Positions 1 to 9,060 of a stretch of 64,000 nt of DNA are shown one piece after another (position 1 is the stretch's first letter; the number at the start of each line of letters is the position of its first letter). The position numbers were made by a program, and so were the translations under genes. The notes beneath the pieces are model-generated. The model was not told the origin of the DNA. It ran no database searches and saw nothing but the letters and a program-made list of their open reading frames with translations. Origin of the DNA: Lachnospiraceae bacterium (GTDB lineage Bacteria > Bacillota > Clostridia > Lachnospirales > Lachnospiraceae); contig CAJTFX010000026.1 in NCBI GenBank assembly GCA_910575555.1, positions 1 to 64,000 on the forward strand. Reading direction: 5' to 3'.

Positions 1-61
1 CCTCCTCTCTTTTATGGGTGTGCGAAAAAATAGTTTGGTTGTTAATTCTATTATCTCGCAT

Positions 62-87
62 CTCCCCATAAAATGGGAGGTTTTTTT
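62..87 (+). terminator. Rho-independent terminator for a gene left of the window
   Basis: A short stem (CTCCC at 62-66 with GGGAG at 75-79) is followed at once by seven T residues at 81-87. The orientation fits a rightward transcript that ends before the window starts. Confidence 0.6.
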
Positions 88-98
88 ACGAAAAATTT

Positions 99-277
99 TT
101 AAGCGTCAGTGCTGTAAAGATCCAGCAGCTCCTCAATTGTCTGGTTTTTGATTTTCCGATTTTAGAATTCAACAAGTGCACATATAATATTCCAATGTGC
201 ACCTGCATATATTGGAAACAGAACATCGAAAATTAATTAACTGCTATATTAATGCAGAATATGCTTTCAAGAACGCC
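99..277. other. Gap without a clear gene; possible decayed gene tail
   Basis: No intact gene is visible between the first terminator and the oxidoreductase. On the minus strand about 20 in-frame codons end at a stop at 99-101 and read like a protein C-terminus (KNQTIEELLDLYS), so this may be the tail of a lost gene, but nothing upstream supports it. GTGCAC occurs twice at 176-210, each followed by an AT-rich stretch ending in TTCCAA or TTGGAA. Confidence 0.25.
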
Positions 278-323
278 GGACAAAAAACGCAGGCGTAGTG
301 GTCTACGTCGAGGCTTTTTGTCC
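278..323. repeat. Long hairpin with nested palindrome
   Basis: GGACAAAAA (278-286) is the exact reverse complement of TTTTTGTCC (315-323), and a second palindrome, CGTAG-TGGT-CTACG, lies inside. There is no T-run, so this is not an ordinary terminator. It resembles a REP/MITE-type unit; no second copy was seen in the window. Confidence 0.5.
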
Positions 324-378
324 TGTGCTATCAGAAGTACAGACAAGTGAAAATGTCAGTTAATAATTATTCGATGTA

Positions 379-1377
379 CTAGTGTTCCACAACATCCCCC
401 GGAAATTGAATTCCTGCCGCTATCCGGGCGGATTCTATAATTTCCATAACCATTAACATAACCTTCAGATTCCTGTCATTCCCGGCATAATCGTCATTTT
501 GAATCATCTTTGTCATATTCCGGATCTCATAAAGCCAGCGGTTGGGATTTTCCTGATGATTGAACGTCTCCTCTTGTTCCCTGGTTACCACTTGCACTTC
601 CGCAAGGCCGTTGCTGCCGCCTTTGATATAAATGTATCCGTTTTCCCCTTCAATCTGGACATAATTCACGCCCCAGGTATCCTTTGCCCCGGCTGCTTCA
701 CTGATAAATCCGTCGTACTGCATCACAAGAACGCCGGAAGTGTCGGCAAGACTGCCGTAACGGTTGGGATAGTAGGTAAAGGACTGGGGCATTCCAAATA
801 ATGCCGCATTCAGGTACACATTGTAGAAATTGATATCCATCAGGCAGCCGCCGCCGAATTCAGGATTGAAGATATTAGGGACTTCGCCTTTTTTTACCAG
901 ATCATAACGGCTGGAATACTGGCTGTAATTGCTGAGCACAAGCTTGATTTTGCCCACTTTGGGAATCTCCCGCTTTAAGATTTCCAGATTCGGCAGAAAC
1001 GCCGTAGGCACTGCATCTATTAAAAACAGCCCCCGTTCTCTGGCAAGCTCCACAAGTTCCCTGGCCTGCTGGGCCCTGGTGCAGAAAGGCTTCTCGCAAA
1101 TAACGTTTTTTCCGGCAAGAAGCGCGGCTTTTGTCTGTTCGTAATGTAAAAGATTGGGAGACGCCACATAGACAAAGTTGACGTTTTCATCCGCAAACAT
1201 CTCATCCAGGTTCGTGTATACTTTTGACACGCCGTATTGAGCCGCCAATTCCTGACCTCTCTCCCGGGTTCTGGAATATACTGCAGTGCAGGCGATTCCT
1301 TCTGTCATCTGAACGGCATCCAAAATAGTATGGACAATGGGGCCGCTTCCTATGGTTCCAAGACTGATTTTTTCCAT
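379..1377 (-). CDS. Gfo/Idh/MocA family NAD(P)-dependent oxidoreductase
   Basis: The 332-residue protein opens with a Rossmann-type glycine-rich segment (GTIGSGPIVHTI) and carries the family's EKPFCT motif near residue 95, which places the conserved lysine beside the nicotinamide. The second half is the mixed alpha/beta substrate domain. Members oxidise or reduce sugars, inositols and related polyols; the substrate cannot be read from sequence. The start is supported by AAGGAG seven to eight bases upstream. It lies 120 bp beyond tpiA on the same strand, separated from it by a terminator, so it is probably a separate unit or fed by read-through. No signal peptide; cytoplasmic. Confidence 0.85.
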   Translation of the reverse strand: MEKISLGTIGSGPIVHTILDAVQMTEGIACTAVYSRTRERGQELAAQYGVSKVYTNLDEMFADENVNFVYVASPNLLHYEQTKAALLAGKNVICEKPFCTRAQQARELVELARERGLFLIDAVPTAFLPNLEILKREIPKVGKIKLVLSNYSQYSSRYDLVKKGEVPNIFNPEFGGGCLMDINFYNVYLNAALFGMPQSFTYYPNRYGSLADTSGVLVMQYDGFISEAAGAKDTWGVNYVQIEGENGYIYIKGGSNGLAEVQVVTREQEETFNHQENPNRWLYEIRNMTKMIQNDDYAGNDRNLKVMLMVMEIIESARIAAGIQFPGDVVEH

Positions 1378-1424
1378 AATTCTGTTCTCCTTATCTGCAA
1401 AATGATTTGCCCGATCCAGATCAA

Positions 1425-1467
1425 AAACTCACTTCAATCATGGATTCCCATAACCTGAAGTGAGTTT
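1425..1467 (-). terminator. Terminator downstream of tpiA
   Basis: AAACTCACTTCA (1425-1436) and TGAAGTGAGTTT (1456-1467) form a perfect 12-bp stem. Read on the minus strand it ends in TTTTTGA, 30 bases after the tpiA stop, and would close the gap-pgk-tpiA transcript. Confidence 0.7.
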
Positions 1468-1497
1468 CTGTATTTCCCTTATCAGGGATAACCTGCT

Positions 1498-2250
1498 TTA
1501 TTTATTATAGCAGACAATCTTGCCGAAATCTGCTTTCAGAGAAGCGCCGCCAACCAGTCCGCCGTCGATATCCGGTTTGGAGAACAATTCTGCCGCATTT
1601 CCTGCATTTACAGATCCGCCGTACTGAATACGGATTGCATCTGCAGTTGCCTCGTCATATACTTCTTTGATGCAGGCACGGATTGCTGCGCAAACTTCTT
1701 CTGCCTGGTCGGAGGTAGCAGTCTCTCCGGTTCCGATTGCCCAGATTGGCTCATAGGCAATCACTGCGCCCTTTGCCTGTTCTGCAGTTACATTCTGGAA
1801 TGCAATTTTAATCTGCATACGAATCCAGTCAATGTAAATGCCCTGTTTTCTCTGTGTCAGAGACTCTCCGCAGCAGATAATCGGAGTAATGCCGTGTTCA
1901 AATGCTTTCAGAACTTTCTTATTAACTGTTTCGTCTGTCTCAGCAAAATACTCTCTTCTCTCAGAATGGCCGATTACCACGTATTTCACGCCTGCGTCTG
2001 TCAGCATATTGGGAGCGATTTCTCCTGTATATGCGCCGCTTTCCTCAAAATACATATTTTCTGCGCCAATGTTGATGTTGGAGCCTTTTGCTGCTTCCAT
2101 TGCAGGAATAATGTCAATGGCCGGCACGCAGAATACTACGTCCACATCCTCGTTTGCCACCAACGGTTTCAGTTCATTTACCAGAGCAACTGCTTCGCTC
2201 GGAGTTTTGTTCATTTTCCAGTTGCCTGCAATAATTTTCTTTCTTGCCAT
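1498..2250 (-). CDS. tpiA: Triosephosphate isomerase
   Basis: Interconverts dihydroxyacetone phosphate and glyceraldehyde 3-phosphate in cytoplasmic glycolysis. The 250-residue length is standard. The active site is complete: Asn10 and Lys12 in GNWKMN, electrophile His95 in IGHSERR, catalytic Glu167 in AYEPIW, the flexible loop AIGTGE after it, and the phosphate-binding GGSV and GGLVGGASL near the C-terminus. An AGAAGAGG ribosome site lies upstream of the ATG. It is the last gene of a gap-pgk-tpiA run transcribed leftwards, 90 bp after pgk, and is followed by a good terminator. Confidence 0.97.
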   Translation of the reverse strand: MARKKIIAGNWKMNKTPSEAVALVNELKPLVANEDVDVVFCVPAIDIIPAMEAAKGSNINIGAENMYFEESGAYTGEIAPNMLTDAGVKYVVIGHSERREYFAETDETVNKKVLKAFEHGITPIICCGESLTQRKQGIYIDWIRMQIKIAFQNVTAEQAKGAVIAYEPIWAIGTGETATSDQAEEVCAAIRACIKEVYDEATADAIRIQYGGSVNAGNAAELFSKPDIDGGLVGGASLKADFGKIVCYNK

Positions 2251-2340
2251 AATCTTATCCTCTTCTTAGATTTTATTTTCAAAAAGTCCCCATGCCTGCC
2301 AATTTCACAGAGCATTTCAAACTTTCTGCCATTTTTAATT

Positions 2341-3549
2341 TTATTTGTTGGTTGCTGCCGCCACGCCTGGAAGCTCTTTGCCTTCCAAAAATTCCAGGGA
2401 AGCTCCGCCGCCGGTGGAAATATGGCTCATCTTGTCGCCGAAGCCCAGCTGATTTACTGCTGCTGCAGAGTCTCCGCCGCCGATAATGGTGGTTGCATCG
2501 GTTTCTGCAAGCGCTTTTGCCACTGCAATGGTTCCTTCTGCAAGGGTTGGATTCTCAAATACACCCATAGGCCCGTTCCATACAACGGTCTTTGCAGATT
2601 TCACTGCCTCTGCAAACATTTCTGCAGTCTTTGGCCCAATATCGCATCCTTCCCGGTCTGCAGGCATATCTTTTGCATCATACATAATTACGTCTACCGG
2701 AGCGTCAATGGGATTGGGGAATTCTGTAATTGTTGCAGAATCTACCGGAAGCAGTAATTTTTTGCCAAGCTTCTCAGCTTTTGCAATCATTTCTTTACAG
2801 TAATCTACTTTGGTGTCATCCACCAGAGATTTTCCGATTTCGTATCCCTGCGCTTTTAAGAAAGTATAAGCCATGCCGCCGCCGATAATCAACGTATCGC
2901 ATTTTTCCAGAAGGTTGGAAATAACATTCAGCTTATCCGCTACTTTTGCGCCGCCTAAAATTGCAACGAAGGGTCTTACCGGATTCTCTACTGCATTTCC
3001 AAGGAAATCAATTTCTTTCTGCATCAGATATCCAACTGCTGCAGTATCCACCAATTCTGATACGCCTACATTGGAGCAGTGCGCTCTGTGAGCGGTTCCG
3101 AACGCGTCATTTACAAACACATCGCAGAGAGAAGCAAGATCTTTGGAGAATGCTTCGCCGTTTTTGGTTTCTTCTGCACGGTAACGGGTATTTTCCAGTA
3201 AAATCACTTCGCCGTCCTTCATAGCCTCTACAGCTGCTTTGGCATTGGGGCCCACCACTTCCGGATCAGCGGCAAATTTCACTTCCTGTCCCAACAACTC
3301 TGTAAGTCTTGCCGCCACCGGAGCCAGAGACAATTCCGGTTTGGGTTCTCCCTTTGGTTTGCCAAGGTGAGAGCAGAGAATTACTTTTCCGCCGTCTGCA
3401 ATCAATTTCTTAATGGTGGGAAGCGCTGCCACCAGACGGTTCTCGTCTGTGATTTTTCCTTCTTTCAAAGGCACGTTAAAATCGCACCTGCAAAGCACGC
3501 GTTTGCCCTTTACATTGATGTCGTCTACTGAAACTTTATTTAAAGACAT
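2341..3549 (-). CDS. pgk: Phosphoglycerate kinase
   Basis: Transfers the acyl phosphate of 1,3-bisphosphoglycerate to ADP in glycolysis. The 402-residue protein shows the N-domain substrate motif DFNVPL, the basic segment GKPKG, the hinge region with GPMGVFE, and the nucleotide-site GGGDSAAA and STGGGASLE stretches at the C-terminus. The start is fixed by AGGAGG eight bases upstream. The 194-bp gap to gap contains a hairpin and a terminator, so pgk and tpiA probably receive only part of the gap transcription or use a promoter not recognised here. Confidence 0.97.
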   Translation of the reverse strand: MSLNKVSVDDINVKGKRVLCRCDFNVPLKEGKITDENRLVAALPTIKKLIADGGKVILCSHLGKPKGEPKPELSLAPVAARLTELLGQEVKFAADPEVVGPNAKAAVEAMKDGEVILLENTRYRAEETKNGEAFSKDLASLCDVFVNDAFGTAHRAHCSNVGVSELVDTAAVGYLMQKEIDFLGNAVENPVRPFVAILGGAKVADKLNVISNLLEKCDTLIIGGGMAYTFLKAQGYEIGKSLVDDTKVDYCKEMIAKAEKLGKKLLLPVDSATITEFPNPIDAPVDVIMYDAKDMPADREGCDIGPKTAEMFAEAVKSAKTVVWNGPMGVFENPTLAEGTIAVAKALAETDATTIIGGGDSAAAVNQLGFGDKMSHISTGGGASLEFLEGKELPGVAAATNK

Positions 3550-3602
3550 AATACATTTCCTCCTGTTTGATAATGTAAACCGCTTTCTGTTTCATATGCA
3601 TC

Positions 3603-3639
3603 AAAAAGAGCCCGGTCCTTAAAAGACCGGACCCTTTTT
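3603..3639 (-). terminator. Bidirectional-type terminator between gap and pgk
   Basis: CCGGTC (3612-3617) pairs with GACCGG (3625-3630), extended on both sides, and the stem is flanked by A/T runs that give T-tails on both strands. On the minus strand it lies after gap and before pgk, so it could attenuate the operon and raise gap over pgk-tpiA. Confidence 0.65.
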
Positions 3640-3651
3640 GAGTCTTAGGAG

Positions 3652-3679
3652 CGGTTCAGAGGAACTGAGCTCTGAACCG
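3652..3679 (-). promoter_or_regulatory. Stable hairpin in the gap-pgk spacer
   Basis: CGGTTCAGAG (3652-3661) and CTCTGAACCG (3670-3679) make a perfect 10-bp stem with an 8-base loop and no T-run. It sits between the gap stop codon and the terminator, a position expected for a 3'-end stabiliser or processing site in glycolytic mRNAs (inference). Confidence 0.5.
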
Positions 3680-3743
3680 TTCTGTATCTGCACTCTGACA
3701 GCCTATCGCTTCAAAAGCAGTCTGCCGTGCAGGATTTTAATTC

Positions 3744-4760
3744 TTATGCTAATTCACTGAAATATTTGATTGTACGAACCATCTGGCTTGTGTAGCTGTT
3801 CTCATTGTCATACCAGGAAACAACCTGTACTTCAAATAAATCATCAGAAACCTTGGAAACCATGGTCTGTGTAGCGTCAAATAAGGAACCGAATTTCATT
3901 CCCACGATATCGCTGGATACGATTTCATCTTCATTGTATCCAAAAGATTCATTAGCTGCTGCTTTCATAGCTGCATTGATTCCGTCTACAGTTACATCGT
4001 TGCCTTTAACAACTGCTGTTAAGATTGTGGTGGAACCTGTCGGAGTCGGTACACGCTGTGCAGAACCGATTAATTTGCCGTTTAATTCCGGAATAACAAG
4101 GCCGATTGCCTTAGCAGCGCCTGTGCTGTTGGGAACAATATTCACTGCTGCTGCACGGGATCTTCTCAGATCGCCTTTTCTCTGAGGTCCGTCTAATGTC
4201 ATCTGATCGCCTGTGTAAGCGTGGATGGTGCACATAATACCGGACTGGATTGCAGCATATTTGTTCAAAGCGTCAGCCATAGGAGCCAGGCAGTTGGTGG
4301 TACAGGAAGCTGCGGAGATAATAGTATCTTCTGCCTTCAATGTCTCATGGTTGGTGTTGAATACAACAGTAGGAAGGTCATTTCCTGCCGGAGCAGAGAT
4401 AACAACTTTACGTGCGCCTGCATTGATATGAGCCTGTGCTTTGTCTTTGGAGGTGTAGAATCCGGAGCACTCCAGAACAACGTCTACCTTTAATTCTCCC
4501 CATGGGCAGTTATTTGCATCCGGGAAAGCGTAGATCTTGATTTCTTTTCCATCTACAGTAATGGAATCGTCACCAGCAGTTACTTTGTCTGCCAATGCAT
4601 ATTTTCCCTGAGATGAATCATACTTTAACAAGTGCGCCAACATTTTAGGACTTGTTAAATCGTTGATTGCTACTACTTCGTACCCTTCTGCACCAAACAT
4701 CTGTCTGAATGCCAAACGGCCGATACGTCCGAAACCATTGATTGCTACTCTTACTGACAT
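3744..4760 (-). CDS. gap: Glyceraldehyde-3-phosphate dehydrogenase, type I
   Basis: Oxidises glyceraldehyde 3-phosphate with NAD+ and phosphate to 1,3-bisphosphoglycerate. The 338-residue protein has the NAD-binding INGFGRIGR at residues 7-15, a glycolytic-type NDLT after the second strand, the catalytic Cys153 in SAASCTTNC, and the C-terminal [17 protein letters not shown] lies nine bases before the ATG. It is the first gene of the gap-pgk-tpiA set and has its own strong promoter at 4826-4854. No cggR-type repressor gene is next to it. Confidence 0.97.
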   Translation of the reverse strand: MSVRVAINGFGRIGRLAFRQMFGAEGYEVVAINDLTSPKMLAHLLKYDSSQGKYALADKVTAGDDSITVDGKEIKIYAFPDANNCPWGELKVDVVLECSGFYTSKDKAQAHINAGARKVVISAPAGNDLPTVVFNTNHETLKAEDTIISAASCTTNCLAPMADALNKYAAIQSGIMCTIHAYTGDQMTLDGPQRKGDLRRSRAAAVNIVPNSTGAAKAIGLVIPELNGKLIGSAQRVPTPTGSTTILTAVVKGNDVTVDGINAAMKAAANESFGYNEDEIVSSDIVGMKFGSLFDATQTMVSKVSDDLFEVQVVSWYDNENSYTSQMVRTIKYFSELA

Positions 4761-4825
4761 GTTAATTCCTCCTAATTTTGAATGAATTTTGTTTTTTCTT
4801 TGGATATATTACCCAACTTGTCTAT

Positions 4826-4854
4826 ATTTTAACTAATATCGTGGAAAAATTCAA
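4826..4854 (-). promoter_or_regulatory. SigA-type promoter of gap
   Basis: On the minus strand the -35 is TTGAAT (4849-4854) and the -10 is TAAAAT (4826-4831), separated by exactly 17 bases. The predicted start is about 60 bases upstream of the gap ATG. Confidence 0.7.
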
Positions 4855-4957
4855 GGGGCTTTTTTAACTTTGTTAAATTTTTCATTATCTCGTACTTTTT
4901 TTGGTGAAAACATACATTGACAGACTCCCATCTGTTTCGTCTGATCCGAATTTCTAT

Positions 4958-4986
4958 TTGACATTGCCCGCCGTCTGAATTATGAT
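4958..4986 (+). promoter_or_regulatory. SigA-type promoter of the PHP gene
   Basis: TTGACA (4958-4963), a 17-base spacer, and TATGAT (4981-4986). An in-frame ATG at 4982 lies inside the -10 and cannot be the start; this supports the ATG at 5024. Confidence 0.8.
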
Positions 4987-5023
4987 CTTTTTAAATCCGA
5001 CATACGAAAAGGAGGACATTCTC

Positions 5024-5824
5024 ATGCTTTGGGACACACATATGCATACGCATTTTTCCACAGACAGCCAGGCAAAGCCCGAAGAAATGATTCAGGCTTC
5101 CATCCGGGCAGGGGTGGACGGCATCTGTTTCACCGATCATCTGGATCTGGATTACAATGCATCTCAGACAGAATTCAACCTGGATATCCCCGGATACTTT
5201 CAGGAAATGCAGAGAATTCAGCAGCATTATTCCGGTAATTTCCCTGTTCTGGCCGGAATAGAAATCGGGCTGCAGCCCCATCTTGCAGACCGGCTTCCTC
5301 AGATCATTGAAAGTCATCCCTTTGACTTTGTCATCGGTTCTTCCCATGTGGTACACGGCCAGGACCCTTATTTTCCGGAATATTATCTGGAAAAAACAGA
5401 GATGGAAGCATATCGGGAATATTTTGAATCTATTCTGGAAAATCTGGCTGTATTTGACTGTTTTGACGTATACGGACATCTGGATTATGTAGTCCGCTAC
5501 GGCCCCACCAAAAATGAAAATTACACTTATGAGCAGTTTTCAGATGTATTAGAAGAAATTCTGCGTATTCTGGTGGAAAAAGGCAAAGGTCTGGAGCTGA
5601 ACACCGGAGGCTTCCGGTACGGGCTTGGCCATCCCAATCCCACAGAACCCATTCTGAAACGTTATCGGGAACTGGGGGGTGAAATTGTCACAGTGGGGGC
5701 AGACGGACACAGGCCGGAGCACGTTGCTTTTGATTTTGCGAAGGTTCCGGAAATATTGAAGCAGGCGGGATTTGAATATTATACGGTGTTTCAGGGGAGA
5801 AAGCCGGTGTTTTACAGGCTGTAG
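5024..5824 (+). CDS. PHP-domain phosphatase, histidinol-phosphatase (HisJ) type
   Basis: A 266-residue PHP-domain metallo-hydrolase. Metal-ligand motifs are visible in order: DTHMHTHFS at the N-terminus, FTDHLD near residue 40, GSSHVVHG near 105, YGHLDYV near 155, and GADGHRPE near 235. Such proteins dephosphorylate histidinol phosphate or other small phosphates with a two- or three-metal centre. No other his genes are nearby, so the physiological substrate is uncertain. The start was moved to 5024, preceded by AAAGGAGG, because the longer reading frame begins inside the promoter. Cytoplasmic, single-gene unit on the plus strand. Confidence 0.85.
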   Translation: MLWDTHMHTHFSTDSQAKPEEMIQASIRAGVDGICFTDHLDLDYNASQTEFNLDIPGYFQEMQRIQQHYSGNFPVLAGIEIGLQPHLADRLPQIIESHPFDFVIGSSHVVHGQDPYFPEYYLEKTEMEAYREYFESILENLAVFDCFDVYGHLDYVVRYGPTKNENYTYEQFSDVLEEILRILVEKGKGLELNTGGFRYGLGHPNPTEPILKRYRELGGEIVTVGADGHRPEHVAFDFAKVPEILKQAGFEYYTVFQGRKPVFYRL

Positions 5825-5858
5825 GCTGAAATTACTGCAAACGGATTAACAGCTTGTC

Positions 5859-5966
5859 TTTGGATACGGACGGGAATACCGGATCGCCCTTTGGCACGCA
5901 AACCGGGCAATGCCCCTGAATTGTTTGCTTAGCCAAAGGGCGATCCGGTATTTCCTGTGTATCCAA
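5859..5966. repeat. Long palindromic repeat, copy A (short form)
   Basis: TTTGGATAC (5859-5867) is matched by GTATCCAA (5959-5966). Inside, a perfect 21-bp arm at 5875-5895 (core CCGGATCGCCC) pairs with 5932-5952. The loop holds TTGTTTGCTTAGCCAAAGG, shared with copies B and C. It lies between convergent genes. Confidence 0.8.
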
Positions 5967-5993
5967 TTACGGTTTGTTTGCCTTTATTTATTC

Positions 5994-6030
5994 TGCCAAA
6001 GGATGAAACAGTATTTCCTGTGTATCCAAA
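5994..6030. repeat. Partial duplicate of the palindrome's right arm
   Basis: GCCAAAGG, then AGTATTTCCTGTGTATCCAA, repeats the right end of copy A without a matching left arm. It suggests local duplication or an incomplete copy. The remaining bases up to 6124 show nothing else recognisable. Confidence 0.6.
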
Positions 6031-6124
6031 TATGGCTTGTTCGCTTAAGTAAACATTCGCAACTATTTTTCTTTGGTAAACATATTTTCATTCATTATTA
6101 AAAGCTGCTATATTCAAAATAATT

Positions 6125-8293
6125 TTATTTCTCCAATTCTCCAGTCTTGCTGCCATCTGCAAGGCTGTACTCCTCAATTCTGCCATTGGCGCACATCAGA
6201 TAAAAACGTTCTCCGATATAGGTTCCCCGCACTGTATGGGAGTAAACTTTGCTGTCACTGCAGTCGATTTTCATTTTCTCCTGGAAAGCGCCGTCTGCAT
6301 ACGTAAACAATACATACTCAAGACGGTAATCCTCTTCGTAATCTTCCGCAGAAAAGCCGAAGAGATTCTTGTCTGTGTCAATAAACACTGATTTGTAGTC
6401 ATACAAAGCCATGGCGTAATCGTAGGGCAGCATAAGTTTCGACTGTTCTTTCACATCTGAGGGGTCAGAAATATCAAACATAGACAGTTTCATTCCGTCT
6501 GTGGCCCCGGTTTCTTCGTCTGCCTCCATGCCGATTCCCAGAAGAAGATTTTCTCCATAAAAATGCAGGTATTCTGAAAATCCGCTGATTTTCAGTTCTC
6601 CCAGAACCTTCGGCTTTTTGGGATTTGACAAATCTACGGAAAACAGCGGATCGGTCTGCCGGAATGTGACAAAATAGCCGGCGTTTCCCATAAATCTTGC
6701 AGAGTAAATCCTCTCGTCTTTTGCCAGATTTTCAATCTTTCCTGCTGTTTTTAAATTTTCATCCAATACATACAGGCTGTTGGAAGTCTCAACATCAATT
6801 CCGTCATTGCCTATCACTTCACCAGTAATATCGTCCTTTACCTCCTGTACATTCTGGCTCTCTACCGTGGTTACCATGCGAAGATATCCTTTGTACTCGT
6901 TCATTGCCATATCATCCAGCAGAATTCCCTTTACCGTACCTTCCGCCTCTTTTTTCATAATTCCGTCCTGATAGGAAAAACGGAATATTCTGGTGCTGTC
7001 GCTCTGTTTTCCCTCTGTTCCGTAATCTACATACATACTGTCCGTCACATAAATACTGTTTTGGCTGACATAAAACCTGTCTGCTCCCGTCACAATAGCT
7101 GTTGTATCCGTAAATTGATCCGGCTGTTCCATATTGATGGAAGCCATCACCAGATAGGCCGCCGTCTTTGTATCTTCCGGCAGATAAATCTTCTCCGGCG
7201 CCAGAGGCTCCCCGTCAACTTCGGGAATATATGCCTGATAATCTTTTTCCAGTCTGGGCCGGTAAGCATTGCAGGCCGTAAAAAAGTACAGATATCCGTC
7301 AGAAATTCTGGAATCCCTGTAAGTTCCTTTTAACGTAAAGGTGTGATACAATTCCGGATTCTTCCGATCTTCAATATTATAGATATGAATTTTGCTGTAA
7401 GACATTTCCCTGTAATCCTCTCCCGGCCCATAAGAAAACATCTCATCCACAACCCCTTTTACACTGTCCAGGAAATTCCCGCTTTCCTTATCTTCCTCCT
7501 GCACATCATTGACCCAGCCGCTTTCCACCACTACCAGACTGTCCTTCCACACATAGATTTGCTGAATTTCATGATCAAATTCCTCAATTCTGGACGCTTC
7601 TTTCAACCCGTCCCTGGTGTCTGCAATCTGCACTGCCTGTCTGCCGGTCCGATCCTCAAAAACCACCTGGTAAAGATACCGCCCGTCATTTTTAATAATA
7701 TCAGCTTCCTCAACTTCTGCTTCCTGCTGATTGGTTTTTCCATAATCCTTGGAACCGGAGCTCTCCTTGGGACTGCTGTTTTCCGCTCCTGCATCTTCCA
7801 CTGTGCTCTCCGCAAACAGCTCTGCACCGCCTTCTCCCCCTGTATCTGCTCCTGCAGAATCCGTTGAGCGCTCTTCTACATAGGCTGTCATTTTATCCTG
7901 TTCTTTCCAGATGTCTGAAAATGCATCGTACAATTCCTGATAGGAAGCTCCTTTCTCCGTCTCCTTCCCGGCCGCTTTTTCCTGAGACTGCTTTGTCTCC
8001 AGTTCTTTTGGAACACCCCGTTCCCAGTCTATGGTTCGGCCTGCTGCAAACAGCACCACTGCCAGAAAGGCAGCGGCCGAAGCTGTCGCGCACCACCATT
8101 TGCGGTAACTCTTTTTCTCTTTTTTCTCTTTCATAGACTTTCCTCCTTTCTCCTCCATAGCCTGTTTCAGCCATTTTTCCATCTGCCTTGGCTGCAATTT
8201 GTCCGGAATCGGCTCTGATTCAGCAGCTTGTTTCACATATTCTCTTATGGTTTCCTCTGTCCATTGCTCCTTCAATTCCTGCTTTTCCATCAT
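6125..8293 (-). CDS. Membrane-anchored beta-propeller protein, probable anti-sigma/sensor
   Basis: A 722-residue protein with a charged cytoplasmic N-terminus (residues 1-65), one transmembrane helix near 67-85, a low-complexity linker to about 185, and a large extracellular domain. That domain opens with the EEADIIKNDG motif typical of the secreted beta-propeller family (Pfam Beta_propel, from memory). The start codon overlaps the stop of the upstream ECF sigma gene (TGATG), with GGAGGTG just before; the next codon is also ATG (8290) and has the better spacing. Coupled translation with a sigma factor, plus this inside-outside topology, suggests it holds the sigma factor at the membrane and senses an envelope signal (inference). 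No zinc-binding anti-sigma motif is visible. Confidence 0.75.
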   Translation of the reverse strand: MMEKQELKEQWTEETIREYVKQAAESEPIPDKLQPRQMEKWLKQAMEEKGGKSMKEKKEKKSYRKWWCATASAAAFLAVVLFAAGRTIDWERGVPKELETKQSQEKAAGKETEKGASYQELYDAFSDIWKEQDKMTAYVEERSTDSAGADTGGEGGAELFAESTVEDAGAENSSPKESSGSKDYGKTNQQEAEVEEADIIKNDGRYLYQVVFEDRTGRQAVQIADTRDGLKEASRIEEFDHEIQQIYVWKDSLVVVESGWVNDVQEEDKESGNFLDSVKGVVDEMFSYGPGEDYREMSYSKIHIYNIEDRKNPELYHTFTLKGTYRDSRISDGYLYFFTACNAYRPRLEKDYQAYIPEVDGEPLAPEKIYLPEDTKTAAYLVMASINMEQPDQFTDTTAIVTGADRFYVSQNSIYVTDSMYVDYGTEGKQSDSTRIFRFSYQDGIMKKEAEGTVKGILLDDMAMNEYKGYLRMVTTVESQNVQEVKDDITGEVIGNDGIDVETSNSLYVLDENLKTAGKIENLAKDERIYSARFMGNAGYFVTFRQTDPLFSVDLSNPKKPKVLGELKISGFSEYLHFYGENLLLGIGMEADEETGATDGMKLSMFDISDPSDVKEQSKLMLPYDYAMALYDYKSVFIDTDKNLFGFSAEDYEEDYRLEYVLFTYADGAFQEKMKIDCSDSKVYSHTVRGTYIGERFYLMCANGRIEEYSLADGSKTGELEK

Positions 8294-8769
8294 CACACCT
8301 CCAGCTTCTTTTTCATTTTTTGAAGCGCCCTCCGGTACTTGGAACGGATGGTACTGTGATTCATATTCAGCATATCCGCAATTTCCTCGCCGGTATATCC
8401 TCCCAATACAGAAAATGCCACAATAAACCGTTCCTCTTCTTCCAGTTCTCCAAAGACCTGTTTTACCGCAGATGCCATGGCAAAATCTGTTTCCTTTGAC
8501 AGAATTCTCTCCTGCTCCGGAGATATCTCCTCAATATCTTCCTCCCTGCGAAACCAGGTCTGCATTCTTTTTTTGCATCTATTTGCCAGAATGCGCATGA
8601 TCCAAGGCCCAAATTTGTCTTTCTCTTTCAGCTGGTAAAACTTCTCATAAGCAGCCAGCGCCGCATCCTGCACCGCATCTTCCGCTTCCTGCCGGTTTTG
8701 CAAATAAAACAGGGCTGTACGGTACATCTGCGGATAAATTTTTTCATAACACCGCATAAATTCTTCCAT
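8293..8769 (-). CDS. ECF-type RNA polymerase sigma factor
   Basis: 158 residues with region 2 (FYLQNRQEAEDAVQDAALAAYEKF, -10 recognition) and region 4 (GYTGEEIADMLNMNHSTIRSKYRRAL, a helix-turn-helix for the -35). Two acidic/charged stretches separate them. The start at 8769 follows AAGGAGGG and gives a normal ECF length; the reading frame extends 16 codons further but without a ribosome site. It is followed, with overlapping stop and start codons, by the beta-propeller membrane protein, which is probably its regulator. A 16-bp palindrome lies 40 bp upstream. Confidence 0.9.
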   Translation of the reverse strand: MEEFMRCYEKIYPQMYRTALFYLQNRQEAEDAVQDAALAAYEKFYQLKEKDKFGPWIMRILANRCKKRMQTWFRREEDIEEISPEQERILSKETDFAMASAVKQVFGELEEEERFIVAFSVLGGYTGEEIADMLNMNHSTIRSKYRRALQKMKKKLEV

Positions 8770-8808
8770 ATGAGGCTCCCTCCTTAAGTAAAACGGATAT
8801 CCATAATC

Positions 8809-8824
8809 TATACGCAAGCGTATA
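8809..8824. promoter_or_regulatory. Palindrome upstream of the sigma gene
   Basis: TATACGC-AA-GCGTATA has 7-bp arms and lies 40-55 bp upstream of the sigma factor start. It could be an operator or part of an autoregulated promoter; no standard SigA promoter is obvious beside it. Confidence 0.45.
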
Positions 8825-8900
8825 CGAATCTGACCAATGATTTGCTGTTCTTTCTGAAAATGAATGAATTCCTTTTAGTGCGGACTTCTTATTATTCCTG

Positions 8901-9027
8901 CGGTTCAATATTTCTGGATACGGAGGTCACTGCTGAAATCCACTCTTATCTTTTATGAGTCTTTTTTCTTCTGAAATGTTGCATCCATGAAAATAAATTT
9001 TTATTTCCCTGCAGTAATATTGAACCG
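8901..9027. repeat. MITE-like element with 12-bp inverted ends
   Basis: CGGTTCAATATT (8901-8912) and AATATTGAACCG (9016-9027) are exact inverted repeats bounding 127 bp with no coding potential. The interior contains TCTGGATACGGAGGTC, close to the GGATACGGACGG seen at the ends of the larger palindromic repeats. It lies between the sigma operon and the SDR gene. Confidence 0.5.
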
Positions 9028-9060
9028 CCGGAGTAAGATTAGCCTGTCATCCAAAATACA

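Noticed and set aside
1894-2757. A 287-codon open frame on the plus strand across tpiA and pgk
   Set aside because: It is antisense to two well-conserved enzymes, has an odd Cys/Phe/His-rich composition and no ribosome site; similar shadows occur opposite iscU/iscS, lon and jetC.
4982-5023. PHP gene start at 4982
   Set aside because: This ATG overlaps the -10 hexamer of a near-consensus promoter and lacks a ribosome site.
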